Part shown: in pieces, positions 51,501 through 60,163 of the stretch | Layout: the number at the start of each line of letters is the position of its first letter | How positions within the stretch are numbered: the first letter of the stretch is position 1 | From: a virus | DNA: 64,000 nucleotides | IMG/VR virus record: IMGVR_UViG_3300015371_000028 | Location: 1-64,000 of that record | Strand: one strand, 5' to 3' | Made by a program: the position numbers and the translations under genes | The notes under the pieces: generated by a model | What the model was told of the DNA's origin: nothing | The model's database searches: none | The model's input: only the letters and a program-made list of their open reading frames with translations

Positions 51501-53663
51501 GTGGCAGAAGCGGAGGAATTACCAATCTTACCGATCCTGCAAGTAGGCACCGAACAAGCGTTCACGGGCGAGGAATGTGTTTATGTGCTGACGCGTTACT
51601 TGGCGGGTAACTGCGACGGTGCGCACCGACCGGATGGCGTGGGATTCAACCGAGTCCAAACGGCGTTCGGTCATCAAATGGCAGAGCAACCGTTTCGATA
51701 CTGGACGCCACGTCAAACGTGGGCCATGTATCGGGTGTTGCAAACCTACAAGAACACGCAGTTGGCACCGTGGTGGGACTTGGTGCCGGAGATACCGGAG
51801 CCGGTCAATCCCAACGCCCAGCGCGAAGCGGAGTACGCGGAGTGGCGACGGAAGAAGGAACCAACCTACGAGCCGCCGAAGCAGTTTCGCAAGATGGTGA
51901 CGACCACCATCAACGGCCAATCGTTCATCGAGCTACAGCAAAACTACGATCCCGGCTTGATCGAACGGATCAAGATGCTGCCGCAGCGTCGGTACCTCAA
52001 AGAGCGGCAATGCTGGGTCGTGCCGATTCATTTGGACGCGTTGGAAGCCGTGACCTCGTTCGCGATGGAGTACGGCTACGAGATTGAACCGGAAGTCGAA
52101 GCGGCGATCACCGAAACGATGGATGCGTTCGCGGCACGGATCGAGTTGTCGCATGCGTCTGATGGCGAGTACCAGATCGCGCTGCCACCGGGACTGGAGT
52201 TGTATCCCTTCCAGAAGATCGGCGTGCAGTACGCGGAGCAGGTAGGCAACGTCCTGATCGCGGATCAAATGGGTCTCGGCAAGACCGTGCAAGGGCTCAT
52301 GACCGTGGCGGTGACGCACTCGTTTCCGACCATTGTCCTCTGCCCTGCAAGTCTGAAGCACAACTGGTTTCGCGAAACGCAGAAGTGGATTCCCGGCAAG
52401 CGGGTCGCGATCCTGAACGGGGGCCAATCGCAACCACTGACGCGGGTCAACGGCGATCCGATGTTCGATGTGGTCATCATCAACTACGACATCCTCGGCA
52501 AGTGGATGGAAGAGTTGACGTTGCTCAAACCGAAAGCCCTGATCGCGGATGAGTGTCACGCGGTCAAGTCTCCGAAAGCCCAGCGGACCAAGAATGTGAA
52601 GGTGCTGATCGACGCGTGCCCTGGGATGCGTCGCATCTTCCTCTCCGGAACGCCGGTCGTGAACCGGCCAATGGAATTCTGGACGCTGATTTCCTTGCTC
52701 GGCTACAGCAAAGAAATGGGTGGCCTCATAGATTACAAGCGTCGCTACGAGAACGCGTGGCAGTCGCGCTTGCATGAGTTGAACACCAGGGCGCGGACCT
52801 ACTTCATGATCCGGCGTTTGAAGGTCGATGTTCTCAAAGAACTGCCGGACAAACAGCGGACGATGGTGCCCATCGACATCGACAATCGTAAGGAATATGA
52901 CGCGGCGGTCAACGACATCGCGGGCTACTTCGCGACCAAGAAGATTCAAGGCGACGAATACGACGCGGTGAAGATGTCGCTGATGGCGCAAGCGATCAGT
53001 CAGGGCATGCTCGGTGACGAAGGCATGAAGTGGGTCAACGAGCAGATGCGCACGCAGTTCGGCGCGGACTACAGCAAGTTCTACCTAATCGCGGCACAGA
53101 ACGAAGAGTTGCTGCGGTGGGAAGCGCTGAAGCAACTGGCGGTCGAAGGGAAGATGGCCGGGGTCTACGCCTGGCTCGATGAATTTATGGAATCGGACGA
53201 GAAAGTGGTGGTGTTCGGCCTGCACACGTCGGTGATCGAACGGATCGCGCGACGCTACAACGCCCCGTACATTCACGGCAGCGTCAAGATCGAGCACCGG
53301 CAGTATCACGTGGATCGGTTTCAGACCGATCCCAAGTGCCGGATGATTGTCGGCAACATGCAAGCAATGGGGGAAGGATTGACCCTGACAGCGGCGAGCA
53401 ACGTCGCGTTTGTTGAGTACGGCTGGAACCCGAAGACCCACGATCAGGCAGAAGATCGCTGTCACCGCATCGGGCAAAAAGATGCGGTCATGATCTGGAA
53501 CCTGACGGCGGAAGACACCATCGACGAAGAATTGGCGGCGATGATCGAGAAGAAACGAATGGTGGCGGATGCGATCCAAGACGGAGCCGGGGTCGCGAAT
53601 CAGATGGAGATGATGCGCGAACTGCGGGAAACGCTCGGCAAGAAATTGGGACGCGTCCTCTAA
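51501..53663 (+). CDS. SNF2-family DNA helicase/translocase
   Basis: GTG 51501 with AAAGGAG upstream; ATG 51474 is an alternative. The N-terminal ~220 residues contain a HARP-like segment. The helicase core has L-Y-P-F-Q-K-I-G-V (Q-like motif), D-Q-M-G-L-G-K-T (Walker A), A-D-E-C-H (motif II), L-S-G-T-P (III) and a C-terminal lobe with G-L-T-L-T-A-A and R-C-H-R-I-G-Q-K (VI). Such proteins, close to SMARCAL1, remodel forks or anneal DNA using ATP. Likely in phage replication or repair. Confidence 0.9.
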   Translation: MAEAEELPILPILQVGTEQAFTGEECVYVLTRYLAGNCDGAHRPDGVGFNRVQTAFGHQMAEQPFRYWTPRQTWAMYRVLQTYKNTQLAPWWDLVPEIPEPVNPNAQREAEYAEWRRKKEPTYEPPKQFRKMVTTTINGQSFIELQQNYDPGLIERIKMLPQRRYLKERQCWVVPIHLDALEAVTSFAMEYGYEIEPEVEAAITETMDAFAARIELSHASDGEYQIALPPGLELYPFQKIGVQYAEQVGNVLIADQMGLGKTVQGLMTVAVTHSFPTIVLCPASLKHNWFRETQKWIPGKRVAILNGGQSQPLTRVNGDPMFDVVIINYDILGKWMEELTLLKPKALIADECHAVKSPKAQRTKNVKVLIDACPGMRRIFLSGTPVVNRPMEFWTLISLLGYSKEMGGLIDYKRRYENAWQSRLHELNTRARTYFMIRRLKVDVLKELPDKQRTMVPIDIDNRKEYDAAVNDIAGYFATKKIQGDEYDAVKMSLMAQAISQGMLGDEGMKWVNEQMRTQFGADYSKFYLIAAQNEELLRWEALKQLAVEGKMAGVYAWLDEFMESDEKVVVFGLHTSVIERIARRYNAPYIHGSVKIEHRQYHVDRFQTDPKCRMIVGNMQAMGEGLTLTAASNVAFVEYGWNPKTHDQAEDRCHRIGQKDAVMIWNLTAEDTIDEELAAMIEKKRMVADAIQDGAGVANQMEMMRELRETLGKKLGRVL

Positions 53664-53677
53664 CAGAGGGAACAACG

Positions 53678-54205
53678 ATGGCGTTAGTGATGGAGCGGAG
53701 AGAACGAACGGAACCGGCAGAGGTCGTGGATTTAGTGTGGCTCGGCGGGTTTCTCGATGCGCGTGGCTCATTGATGACGAAGGGCATTCCCCGACTCATC
53801 ATTCGCCACGAGGACGAGGACATCGCCCGACGGATTGCGCGTCTGACCGGGGGCACGCTCAAAGGCCCGAAGCGGGATCAGTTTCCGGATCGGGACAAAC
53901 CGGGCGCACCCTACTGGCTGGTGACGCTCTTCAACTACGAGAGCCTGAAAAACCTGTTTGACCGAATCAAACCGTACATCAGTGAGGCTCGGTACAACGA
54001 AGTGACGGCAGCGCTAGCGGGGTACGATCCGCCGAACGCGAAGAAGGTCGAGTTTAGCCAAGAAACCTGCGGGTATTACGATGTGATTCGCCCGAATGCG
54101 TCGGGCTATGTCGCGCACAAGCGACGCGGTGACGAACCCTGCCGGTTGTGTACCGAATGTCAACGCGCGTACTACCGGCAGATGCGATCACGGAGAGCGG
54201 AATGA
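53678..54205 (+). CDS. LAGLIDADG-type endonuclease-like protein with zinc tail
   Basis: Residues 20-34 read L-V-W-L-G-G-F-L-D-A-R-G-S, matching the LAGLIDADG helix with its acidic residue; the following beta strands fit one homing endonuclease half. Residues 130-175 carry a basic stretch with C-R-L-C and C at 161-166, like the zinc-binding tails of actinophage proteins. It may be a free-standing homing endonuclease or a DNA-binding descendant. Confidence 0.6.
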   Translation: MALVMERRERTEPAEVVDLVWLGGFLDARGSLMTKGIPRLIIRHEDEDIARRIARLTGGTLKGPKRDQFPDRDKPGAPYWLVTLFNYESLKNLFDRIKPYISEARYNEVTAALAGYDPPNAKKVEFSQETCGYYDVIRPNASGYVAHKRRGDEPCRLCTECQRAYYRQMRSRRAE

Positions 54206-54552
54206 ACGCGCGCAGGGCACGCCGCAACCAGATGTATCAATTTGTCTGTGCGTACTACGAGGCGAACAAGCAAGCGCCGTCGTACCGCGACATCATGACC
54301 GCGCTTGGCTATCGCTCGGTCTGCGGCGTGCAACATCAACTGCGGAAGTTGGAGGCGGATGGTTTGCTCACGCTTCAGCCTGGCATGGCGCGCGGGATCG
54401 TAATCAATGCCCACCAACCGCCGCCTGATGACGAACTGGAACGGCTCGCGCGTCAGGTCGTGGTGTGCTGGGAAGACGGCGCGCTCGGCCCCGCGATCCG
54501 CGAACTCGCCGGGTACTTACAGGGTCTTGATGAAAGGAGGCATGATTTGTAA
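54202..54552 (+). CDS. LexA-type DNA-binding protein without peptidase
   Basis: ATG 54202 overlaps the previous stop. Residues 10-60 fit the LexA N-terminal domain: Y-R-D-I-M-T-A-L-G-Y, then V-Q-H-Q-L-R-K-L-E-A-D-G-L-L-T-L and G-I-V-I. No Ser/Lys peptidase domain follows, so it cannot self-cleave. The TCAC-N8-GTGA promoter lies 5 bp downstream, and this protein is a candidate to bind such operators. Confidence 0.6.
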   Translation: MNARRARRNQMYQFVCAYYEANKQAPSYRDIMTALGYRSVCGVQHQLRKLEADGLLTLQPGMARGIVINAHQPPPDDELERLARQVVVCWEDGALGPAIRELAGYLQGLDERRHDL

Positions 54553-54556
54553 CGTC

Positions 54557-54585
54557 TTGACATTCACATACGCGCGTGATACCAT
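54557..54585 (+). promoter_or_regulatory. Promoter with TCAC-N8-GTGA
   Basis: TTGACA (54557-54562), 17-bp spacer, TACCAT (54580-54585). Spacer inverted repeat TCAC (54564-54567) and GTGA (54576-54579). A second TATAAT-like element overlaps at 54585. Confidence 0.65.
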
Positions 54586-54610
54586 ATAATATCACCTGGA
54601 GAGACGTGAG

Positions 54611-54631
54611 AGGAGGGCACCAATGAAATGA
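54611..54631 (+). promoter_or_regulatory. Minimal two-codon upstream frame at gene start
   Basis: AGGAGGG (54611-54617) is best spaced for an ATG at 54623 that reads only Met-Lys-stop. The gene start ATG (54628) overlaps its stop codon. The short frame may tune or couple translation of the following gene. Confidence 0.4.
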
Positions 54632-54918
54632 ACGACATGGACTGGCAGAAGTGCGTGCGACTCTTTGCGCGGGCGAATGAAGAGAAGCTGTCATTACTGC
54701 CACATCCGACGCTGGCGAACACCGCGATGGTGCGCAGCGTCAAACATCCCGGCACGATCTACGTCGTAGATCAGTACCGCTGCACGTGCCCCGCACGGGG
54801 TCAATGCAAACACCGGGCGCTCTTCGCGTTCAAATGGCCGGGGATGTTGCTCCGGATCGTAGACCCGCTGACCTTACCGGGCATGGAACCGGAGGAAGGA
54901 GTCGAAGCAACGGCATGA
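54628..54918 (+). CDS. SWIM-type zinc-finger protein, 96 aa
   Basis: Residues 48-65 read Y-R-C-T-C-P-A-R-G-Q-C-K-H-R-A, the C-x-C-x(n)-C-x-H signature of SWIM domains, which bind DNA or proteins. Start discussed with the short frame before it. Overlaps the next ATG by 4 bp. Confidence 0.65.
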   Translation: MNDMDWQKCVRLFARANEEKLSLLPHPTLANTAMVRSVKHPGTIYVVDQYRCTCPARGQCKHRALFAFKWPGMLLRIVDPLTLPGMEPEEGVEATA

Positions 54919-55226
54919 GGGACTACATCGTCATCACGGGCGAGGAAATACCGAGCGTCACACAGGCGTTGGACGAACAGTTTGCCGCCGTCTACCACGA
55001 GAAGGATCGGTCGTTGCGGCGGCAGTTACGAGCGGGATGGTTTGCGGCATGGGACCGCTTTCATGCAGAGGCGAGGGAAGATGAGGCGCACGGAGGGCAG
55101 GGCGAAGCACGATCCGATCTTTCGCCGGTCGGTGGGGGAGATTGTTTCCGCAGTCGAGGAGCAGCCGATCACGACGCTCCCGTATCGGGAGCCGGACAGT
55201 CCCCATCCGATCACCGAGTTTTTTAG
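54915..55226 (+). CDS. Hypothetical protein, 103 aa
   Basis: ATG overlaps the SWIM stop. The first ~55 residues look like a real helical domain; after 55081 the frame overlaps the next gene and is Gly/Ser/Asp-rich. The true length is uncertain. Confidence 0.45.
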   Translation: MRDYIVITGEEIPSVTQALDEQFAAVYHEKDRSLRRQLRAGWFAAWDRFHAEAREDEAHGGQGEARSDLSPVGGGDCFRSRGAADHDAPVSGAGQSPSDHRVF

Positions 55227-55797
55227 TGAGCGGGCGCGCTACAACGCGGCGACGATGGAGTGTCGGTCTGGTGCGGTGGCGTACCTGATCAATGTCAGCG
55301 AAGGCATGTTCTACTCGACGAAAGCAACCCGGCCACCGAACCCGGCCTTCTTCTTTGAGACGGAAATTCCCTATCCGGTTGGGTTCCGTGACTACAACGG
55401 CTCGTCGATGTCGTTCGGCTGGACGCCGCTGGCGTACATGCTCTACTACGACCGCGCTAACTCGCCGTCGAAGGCGCTGAAAGCACTGTGGAACGCGAGC
55501 CACGAACGGTACGCGCGTGATTTGTGGTGCGCGTTTCTGCGGAAGGGCATGTTGCTCAAATTTGATAGCAGCATGCACATGCTGTCCAAGATCGTCGGCT
55601 ACACCGATCCCCCGATTGAGTGGCTGATTGACTTGCTGTGGGAACCGGAGAGTGAGCAGCGCCAGAACGGTGAGGCGATGGTCGCGTTCGAGACGGCAGC
55701 GCGCGATTTTCAATTCAAGTGGAATTGCGGCGAGTGGTTTGATCCGAATTCCAATGCCCGAACGACGAGTGCATTACGGAAGGCGCTAGCGATTTAA
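55081..55797 (+). CDS. Hypothetical protein, 238 aa
   Basis: GAGGGAAG before ATG 55081. Alpha/beta with many aromatic residues (F-F-F-E-T-E, F-G-W-T-P-L-A-Y). No motif recognised. Its end is clean and followed by AAGGAGG of the next gene. Confidence 0.6.
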   Translation: MRRTEGRAKHDPIFRRSVGEIVSAVEEQPITTLPYREPDSPHPITEFFSERARYNAATMECRSGAVAYLINVSEGMFYSTKATRPPNPAFFFETEIPYPVGFRDYNGSSMSFGWTPLAYMLYYDRANSPSKALKALWNASHERYARDLWCAFLRKGMLLKFDSSMHMLSKIVGYTDPPIEWLIDLLWEPESEQRQNGEAMVAFETAARDFQFKWNCGEWFDPNSNARTTSALRKALAI

Positions 55798-55811
55798 GGA
55801 GGCACACACCA

Positions 55812-56303
55812 ATGGTCTGCAACGAGAGGGCCGCAGCGCGCGAAATCGAGGCGCTGGACAAGAGGATCGCGGGGTTCGGCAAACGACCGACCACGTTCGC
55901 GAAAGGAGGCACGCCGCCATCCGTGAAGAGCACGGACACGGCGCAAGTCGAGAAGATCAACCGGGAAGTCGCGGCGATCCACAAGATCGCAGACGGTATC
56001 TTGGCGGACGTGACGAAGATCACCAAGGATGCCGCTGATCACAAGCGGATGCACCTCGTGTCCTGGGCGAAGAACGGGTGCCCGAATGATCCCGACGACG
56101 AAGACGCCGTTGGGATCGAGTTAGGAGATGTATTGGAAGATGCCCTGAAAACGCGCAGAGAGGCCGTAGAAGCGGTGAAAGCCCGGTTATTGGGGAATCT
56201 CCCCATTGTCGAGGAAATCGCGCCGCACAATCAAGATTCTGAGCTAACGGATGAGCAGCTACTCGCCATCGCTAGAGAAGCGTTGGCGAACAAGTCACGC
56301 TAG
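55812..56303 (+). CDS. Coiled-coil hypothetical protein, 163 aa
   Basis: Long helices rich in Ala/Lys/Glu at residues 45-85 and 110-140, with an acidic loop between. Could be an assembly or chromosome-associated protein. AAGGAGG before the start. Confidence 0.55.
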   Translation: MVCNERAAAREIEALDKRIAGFGKRPTTFAKGGTPPSVKSTDTAQVEKINREVAAIHKIADGILADVTKITKDAADHKRMHLVSWAKNGCPNDPDDEDAVGIELGDVLEDALKTRREAVEAVKARLLGNLPIVEEIAPHNQDSELTDEQLLAIAREALANKSR

Positions 56304-56320
56304 AAAGGACACACCGCATC

Positions 56321-56788
56321 ATGGAGGCACAAATCATTGTCACGGTCAGTCAGGACGAACGCCGAGTCGCGGTCTATCACAATCCCGATACTGGCTATTA
56401 CTTCTGGATGATCTATCAAATCAATACCCCAGCCAAGCAAGTCAGTCAGACCGAGTATCCCGATCTGTTCGGCGCAATGCTGTCCGGGTTCGGCGTGGCG
56501 AGCAAAGACCTCGAAGGCGATGACGAGTCCGACGATGAGGGCAGCGACGAACGAGAGCCGCTTGACAGCGTTGACGACCGTGAGGCCATCGAAGAACCCA
56601 CACCGGTCGAATCGCCGAAGAAGCTGAAGTCGGGTGATCCCGGCTACTGGACGCCGGAGCGGAGAGCAGCCCACAGCTTGACGATGAAGAAGCGCTTCGC
56701 CAGCCCGGAAACCCGCAAGAAGATCAGCGAAGGCATGCGCAAGAGTTACGAGCGCCGCAATAACGCGCTCTCATCCCAGCGCACCTAG
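56321..56788 (+). CDS. NUMOD3-tail hypothetical protein, 155 aa
   Basis: Residues 110-145 contain G-Y-W-T-P-E-R-R-A-A-H-S and repeated helical K/R segments like the NUMOD3 DNA-binding motif seen in homing-type nucleases. The N-terminal half is a small beta-rich domain followed by a strongly acidic linker (65-95). No nuclease domain is visible. Followed by a terminator. Confidence 0.5.
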   Translation: MEAQIIVTVSQDERRVAVYHNPDTGYYFWMIYQINTPAKQVSQTEYPDLFGAMLSGFGVASKDLEGDDESDDEGSDEREPLDSVDDREAIEEPTPVESPKKLKSGDPGYWTPERRAAHSLTMKKRFASPETRKKISEGMRKSYERRNNALSSQRT

Positions 56789-56798
56789 CTCGGATCGG

Positions 56799-56830
56799 CC
56801 TGGCACCTGGGGTGCGATCCCGGTGCCAGG
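56799..56830 (+). terminator. Terminator after NUMOD3-like gene
   Basis: Perfect 9-bp stem (CCTGGCACC 56799-56807 with GGTGCCAGG 56822-56830), followed by TGTTGCT. Confidence 0.6.
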
Positions 56831-56859
56831 TGTTGCTAGATAGCAATCTCGCCAGTGTC

Positions 56860-56888
56860 TTGACTTTCACGCGCGTATGTGATACAAT
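56860..56888 (+). promoter_or_regulatory. Promoter with TCAC-N8-GTGA
   Basis: TTGACT (56860-56865), 17-bp spacer, TACAAT (56883-56888). TCAC (56867-56870) and GTGA (56879-56882) flank GCGCGTAT, the reverse of the sequence in the 54557 copy. The leader downstream has a CGGGAA/TTCCCG hairpin. Confidence 0.65.
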
Positions 56889-56960
56889 AGACTTGTCGGA
56901 ATTGATTCGACACCCGGCGGGAACGGTTCTTCCCGGCGTTCTCTGGAGGGAACAGCGGCA

Positions 56961-57554
56961 ATGGCAAAGGCAATCGTGACACCGGAAGAGGCAATCGCGG
57001 AGATCGAAGAGTTAGTCGAAGAGAAGGCGGCAGCGGACGCCGCTGAAGAAGAAGAGATGAAGAAGGGCATGGCTGATGTCCGTCGCGATGAGATGTCGGC
57101 AACCTGGTGGGAGGCGTTTGACGAGGACGGCAATCCGATCCACGTCGGTCAGATCGTCGGCCTCTGCGAGTTCGTGATCCACGAGGGCAAGGACGACAAG
57201 GAGCAGCCAGCCTATTCATCCAGCATGTTCAAGAATCCGCAGGATGATCTGGAAACGGCACTGGGGTACAGCTTCAAGAACGTCGCCCAGCGGGCCTTCA
57301 AGAAGCGCTGGAACGAGTTGTTCCCGCCCGAAAAGCGGAAGCAGATGACGCGCGAGAAGCAGGCAGAGAAGATCGCGCGTCTGCAAAGCGAAACTCAGAT
57401 CGAGCGCCAGGAAAAAGAGATCGCGCTGCTTCAGGGTCAAGTTATGGCGACTGCGATGGCCGCAGGGAAGATGCCGACCGTCGAAGACTTCGCGGAAGTC
57501 GGCGTTCCCGTTCCCGAATATCTGCAAGCGGCGTTGGGCCTGAGCGCCGCCTAA
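56961..57554 (+). CDS. Hypothetical acidic/coiled-coil protein, 197 aa
   Basis: Served by the promoter at 56860. Residues 1-45 are an acidic Glu/Ala helix; residues 120-160 are a charged coiled coil (R-E-K-Q-A-E-K-I). A central W-W-E-A-F-D-E-D-G-N-P-I segment may be a small fold. Not recognised. Confidence 0.6.
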   Translation: MAKAIVTPEEAIAEIEELVEEKAAADAAEEEEMKKGMADVRRDEMSATWWEAFDEDGNPIHVGQIVGLCEFVIHEGKDDKEQPAYSSSMFKNPQDDLETALGYSFKNVAQRAFKKRWNELFPPEKRKQMTREKQAEKIARLQSETQIERQEKEIALLQGQVMATAMAAGKMPTVEDFAEVGVPVPEYLQAALGLSAA

Positions 57555-57572
57555 GACGCGCTGGTGGTTGCG

Positions 57573-57596
57573 GGGCGGTCCCAATTGGGACCGCCC
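57573..57596 (+). terminator. Long perfect palindrome after 56961 gene
   Basis: A 24-base perfect palindrome (12-bp arms, no loop), GC-rich outside and AATT in the centre. Followed by GTCGTCATCTCT. Probable terminator or cruciform. Confidence 0.55.
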
Positions 57597-57623
57597 GTCG
57601 TCATCTCTGGAGGGATACGGCAC

Positions 57624-57983
57624 ATGACTAAAGGCACCGTGCGCGTCGATTTGGAACTCGCGGAAATCGGGCAGAAGTTGCTCCAACTGAACGAGCAGAA
57701 GCGGCAGATCGAGCGCGAAATCCATGAGTGGGAAACCCGGCAAAGCACGCGCTTGAAGCTGATCGCCGGATTGGATCACGTTCATAATTTCCCGACCAAG
57801 GATCAGGCCCAGTTGATCACGACGTTCAAGTTGGCGATGAGTCAGTCAAATCCGATCTTGTTGACGGTGGCGTTCAATCTCTGCACGCAGACCGGCGCAG
57901 ACAAAACGAACTGGCGTACGGAGCACGGCGAATCAGTCGCGGTCGCGTATCAACGACGGCTCGCGGAATTGGAGAGCAAATGA
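57624..57983 (+). CDS. Hypothetical protein, 119 aa
   Basis: The start at 57624 has TGGAGGG upstream; a longer frame from 57564 crosses the palindrome. Residues 5-45 look like a coiled coil; the rest is helical. Overlaps the next gene by 4 bp. Confidence 0.55.
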   Translation: MTKGTVRVDLELAEIGQKLLQLNEQKRQIEREIHEWETRQSTRLKLIAGLDHVHNFPTKDQAQLITTFKLAMSQSNPILLTVAFNLCTQTGADKTNWRTEHGESVAVAYQRRLAELESK

Positions 57984-58231
57984 GCACAGGCGACGGCACT
58001 AACATCTATGAAGAATTAAGTGCGGCGGACATCAAGGCGGTGTCCGAAGCGGTCGGCGTGCTCCGCTTCACCGTGCTTCCGTTTCTGGAGGCACACAAAA
58101 CGCACGGCGCACATTGCCCGTACAACCATCCGGTTCTGCGCAAGCGCTTCAGCGATGCCGAGGAAGCACTCTCGGCACTAGTCGAAGGCGACATGGAAAT
58201 CCAGCGCCGGTTGGAGGAGAAGCATGGATAA
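57980..58231 (+). CDS. Small paralogue A, 83 aa
   Basis: Carries a V-L-P-F-L-x-x-H segment followed by H-x-x-H-C-P-Y-x-x-P, shared with the next gene. Helical with possible metal site (His/Cys). The two genes look like a tandem duplication. Function unknown. Confidence 0.55.
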   Translation: MSTGDGTNIYEELSAADIKAVSEAVGVLRFTVLPFLEAHKTHGAHCPYNHPVLRKRFSDAEEALSALVEGDMEIQRRLEEKHG

Positions 58232-58526
58232 GGGATTGCCGGATCGCATGAGCGGCGCGATCACTCTGCAAGATGCGGCGACGCTCGATCTGGCGCGGAT
58301 GGTGGTCGAGGAAAAGGTGTTTGCCTTCATGCTCGCCCACAGTGACCACGATCCCCGGCATTGTCCGTACGCCGATCCGGAAATTATCGACGCGGTGACG
58401 ACCACGATGGCAATGCTGCGGGCACTGGTCGATGCGTTCAATGTCGAGCGCCGGGAAAAGGGAAAGGACGAATTCGTCTCCTTCGATAGCGGCAGCGTGC
58501 GTGTGGACGAGGGCTTCGATGCGTGA
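58224..58526 (+). CDS. Small paralogue B, 100 aa
   Basis: Contains V-F-A-F-M-x-x-H and H-C-P-Y-A-D-P-E, parallel to the preceding protein, plus a longer C-terminal tail. Overlaps both neighbours by 8 bp. Confidence 0.55.
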   Translation: MDKGLPDRMSGAITLQDAATLDLARMVVEEKVFAFMLAHSDHDPRHCPYADPEIIDAVTTTMAMLRALVDAFNVERREKGKDEFVSFDSGSVRVDEGFDA

Positions 58527-59382
58527 GCACACGTTTCACGAGCCGACGTTGCACCATCCCTTGACCAGAGGGCCGCTCTACGTCGTGTTGACCGAGGACG
58601 GCAGCGGTCCCTATGGGCGTCAGATCGACGAGGAACCGTTTTGGGCTGGCGAATGGCTCCACGCGTCAATCCCGCCAACCCGAATGAAGCCGACCAACGG
58701 ATTCCGCGTCAGTACCGAACCGTGGGATGCGTGGGCGTTTGAGGATATGCGCGTCTATGAAGTGGCAATCAACGGGAAATCGGTCTGGTTTGAACTGGAT
58801 CATGCCTGGTATGTGCAGGCTGTCCAACTGGTGCGGCCAGCGGCGAATCCGCTCTGGTTCGAGGCCGTCCGGGAATTTGTGGCGGTGGACATCGCCACGA
58901 TAGACCTGCTGCAACCGGACCGGCTCGGCAAGGTGCGCTCCCAACGATTCCAGTCGTCCGAATCCTGGCTCGACGCGATTATTAAAGCCCGTATTACCGC
59001 CCGTGGCGATGACGACATCCTGTCGTGTTCGTACTTGTCGCGGTGTGCCTACAACGTGCGTTCGGCCTTCCCGCACAACGTCCGCCAAACCCCGTATGCG
59101 CTCTTCAATTACACGGCGCGGCGCAGCATGAAGAAGCGGCTGTCGTCGTCTCAGGTACTCGGCCCGGCGACCGAGCGCATCATCTTGAACATGCAAGCGG
59201 CAGCAGGCGCAATGGCGACGATGCTGATCTACGAGCAGATCGCGGCCTCGGAGCTACACGACGATCTCGATACGATCCGGGCGTGCTGGGCCACCATCGC
59301 CAGTGGCTACGCACTGGTCGGGGTGACGATTGATGGCGTCCCGTTAGTCGCGGCGGGACCACGGCAGGAGGCGGTGCGATGA
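58519..59382 (+). CDS. Hypothetical protein, 287 aa
   Basis: ATG 58519 overlaps the previous stop. N-terminal half is beta-rich with several Trp (P-F-W-A-G-E-W); C-terminal half is helical with Cys near C-S-Y-L-S-R-C. Unrecognised. Confidence 0.55.
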   Translation: MREHTFHEPTLHHPLTRGPLYVVLTEDGSGPYGRQIDEEPFWAGEWLHASIPPTRMKPTNGFRVSTEPWDAWAFEDMRVYEVAINGKSVWFELDHAWYVQAVQLVRPAANPLWFEAVREFVAVDIATIDLLQPDRLGKVRSQRFQSSESWLDAIIKARITARGDDDILSCSYLSRCAYNVRSAFPHNVRQTPYALFNYTARRSMKKRLSSSQVLGPATERIILNMQAAAGAMATMLIYEQIAASELHDDLDTIRACWATIASGYALVGVTIDGVPLVAAGPRQEAVR

Positions 59383-59930
59383 CCACCTGGCAAGAACGGA
59401 CCGAAATCTTCGTCGCGAATGTCGGCACGCGTATGCTCCTGACTGACACCGGGCCACTGAATCGGGAGTGGTATACGTTCAGTGAAAATGGAAACTGGCT
59501 CCAGAATTATCGTACCCTCCAGAACGCGATCTATCCCGGCGACGCGGTGCTGGTCGCATCGGCGCACATCGAACGGAGCGCTGTCGCGTTGTTGCGCGCG
59601 ACCCGACTCGGGCGTGGCGATGAAGCGCTCGATCTGGCGCGGGTCGCGTTTCAAGTCGCGCGGCGGCGGACCGAATTCCGAGTCGTCTTCGGTCAAGACA
59701 CCGGCTACGACATTCGTGAAGTCTATGCGACCGATGCGTACAACATGACCCTGGTGACGGCGATCAGCGATGCGCCGGGATCACTCGACACGCAGCGCTC
59801 CCTGCACTGGATTCGCTCGGCCTGGCAGGTCTGGGAGCACGGCTTCTGCCGGATCGGTCATCTGCTCTATCCCGACGGCAGCGACAAGATCGCGGTCGTC
59901 TCTGGGTACAGCGCCCTGGCAATGCAATGA
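59379..59930 (+). CDS. Hypothetical protein, 183 aa
   Basis: 4-bp overlap with the previous gene. Two parts: residues 1-60 beta-rich, 60-180 helical with many Arg. It lies in a run of tightly coupled genes from 57624 to 61219. No motif recognised. Confidence 0.55.
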   Translation: MTTWQERTEIFVANVGTRMLLTDTGPLNREWYTFSENGNWLQNYRTLQNAIYPGDAVLVASAHIERSAVALLRATRLGRGDEALDLARVAFQVARRRTEFRVVFGQDTGYDIREVYATDAYNMTLVTAISDAPGSLDTQRSLHWIRSAWQVWEHGFCRIGHLLYPDGSDKIAVVSGYSALAMQ

Positions 59931-60163
59931 GCCGGATGGAAGTGACACTGTTCCGCGTGATCTGTGACGACTGCGGCGTCACGCGTGAGATGACGCCGAC
60001 CCGACCGGCTGATTTGCACGGCTGGGTGTCGATGGCACCGAACGATCCCCGTCGTCTTCTCTGGCAAACGGTAGACTACTGCCCTTCCTGTTGGCAACAG
60101 CGAGGGGCAGACAATGGTCACGCTCAAACCAAAGACCGAGCGGGAATTAATGGCCGAGATTAA
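59927..60163 (+). CDS. Zinc-ribbon-like protein, 78 aa
   Basis: Two C-x2-C pairs (C-D-D-C near 14 and C-P-S-C near 53) suggest a zinc ribbon. The C-terminal ~17 residues overlap the nuclease gene. Role unknown, perhaps a partner of the VRR-NUC protein. Confidence 0.55.
   Translation: MSRMEVTLFRVICDDCGVTREMTPTRPADLHGWVSMAPNDPRRLLWQTVDYCPSCWQQRGADNGHAQTKDRAGINGRD

Noticed and set aside
51933-52991. 352-aa - strand frame inside the SNF2 gene
   Set aside because: Antisense shadow of a clearly coding helicase; Arg/His-rich composition.
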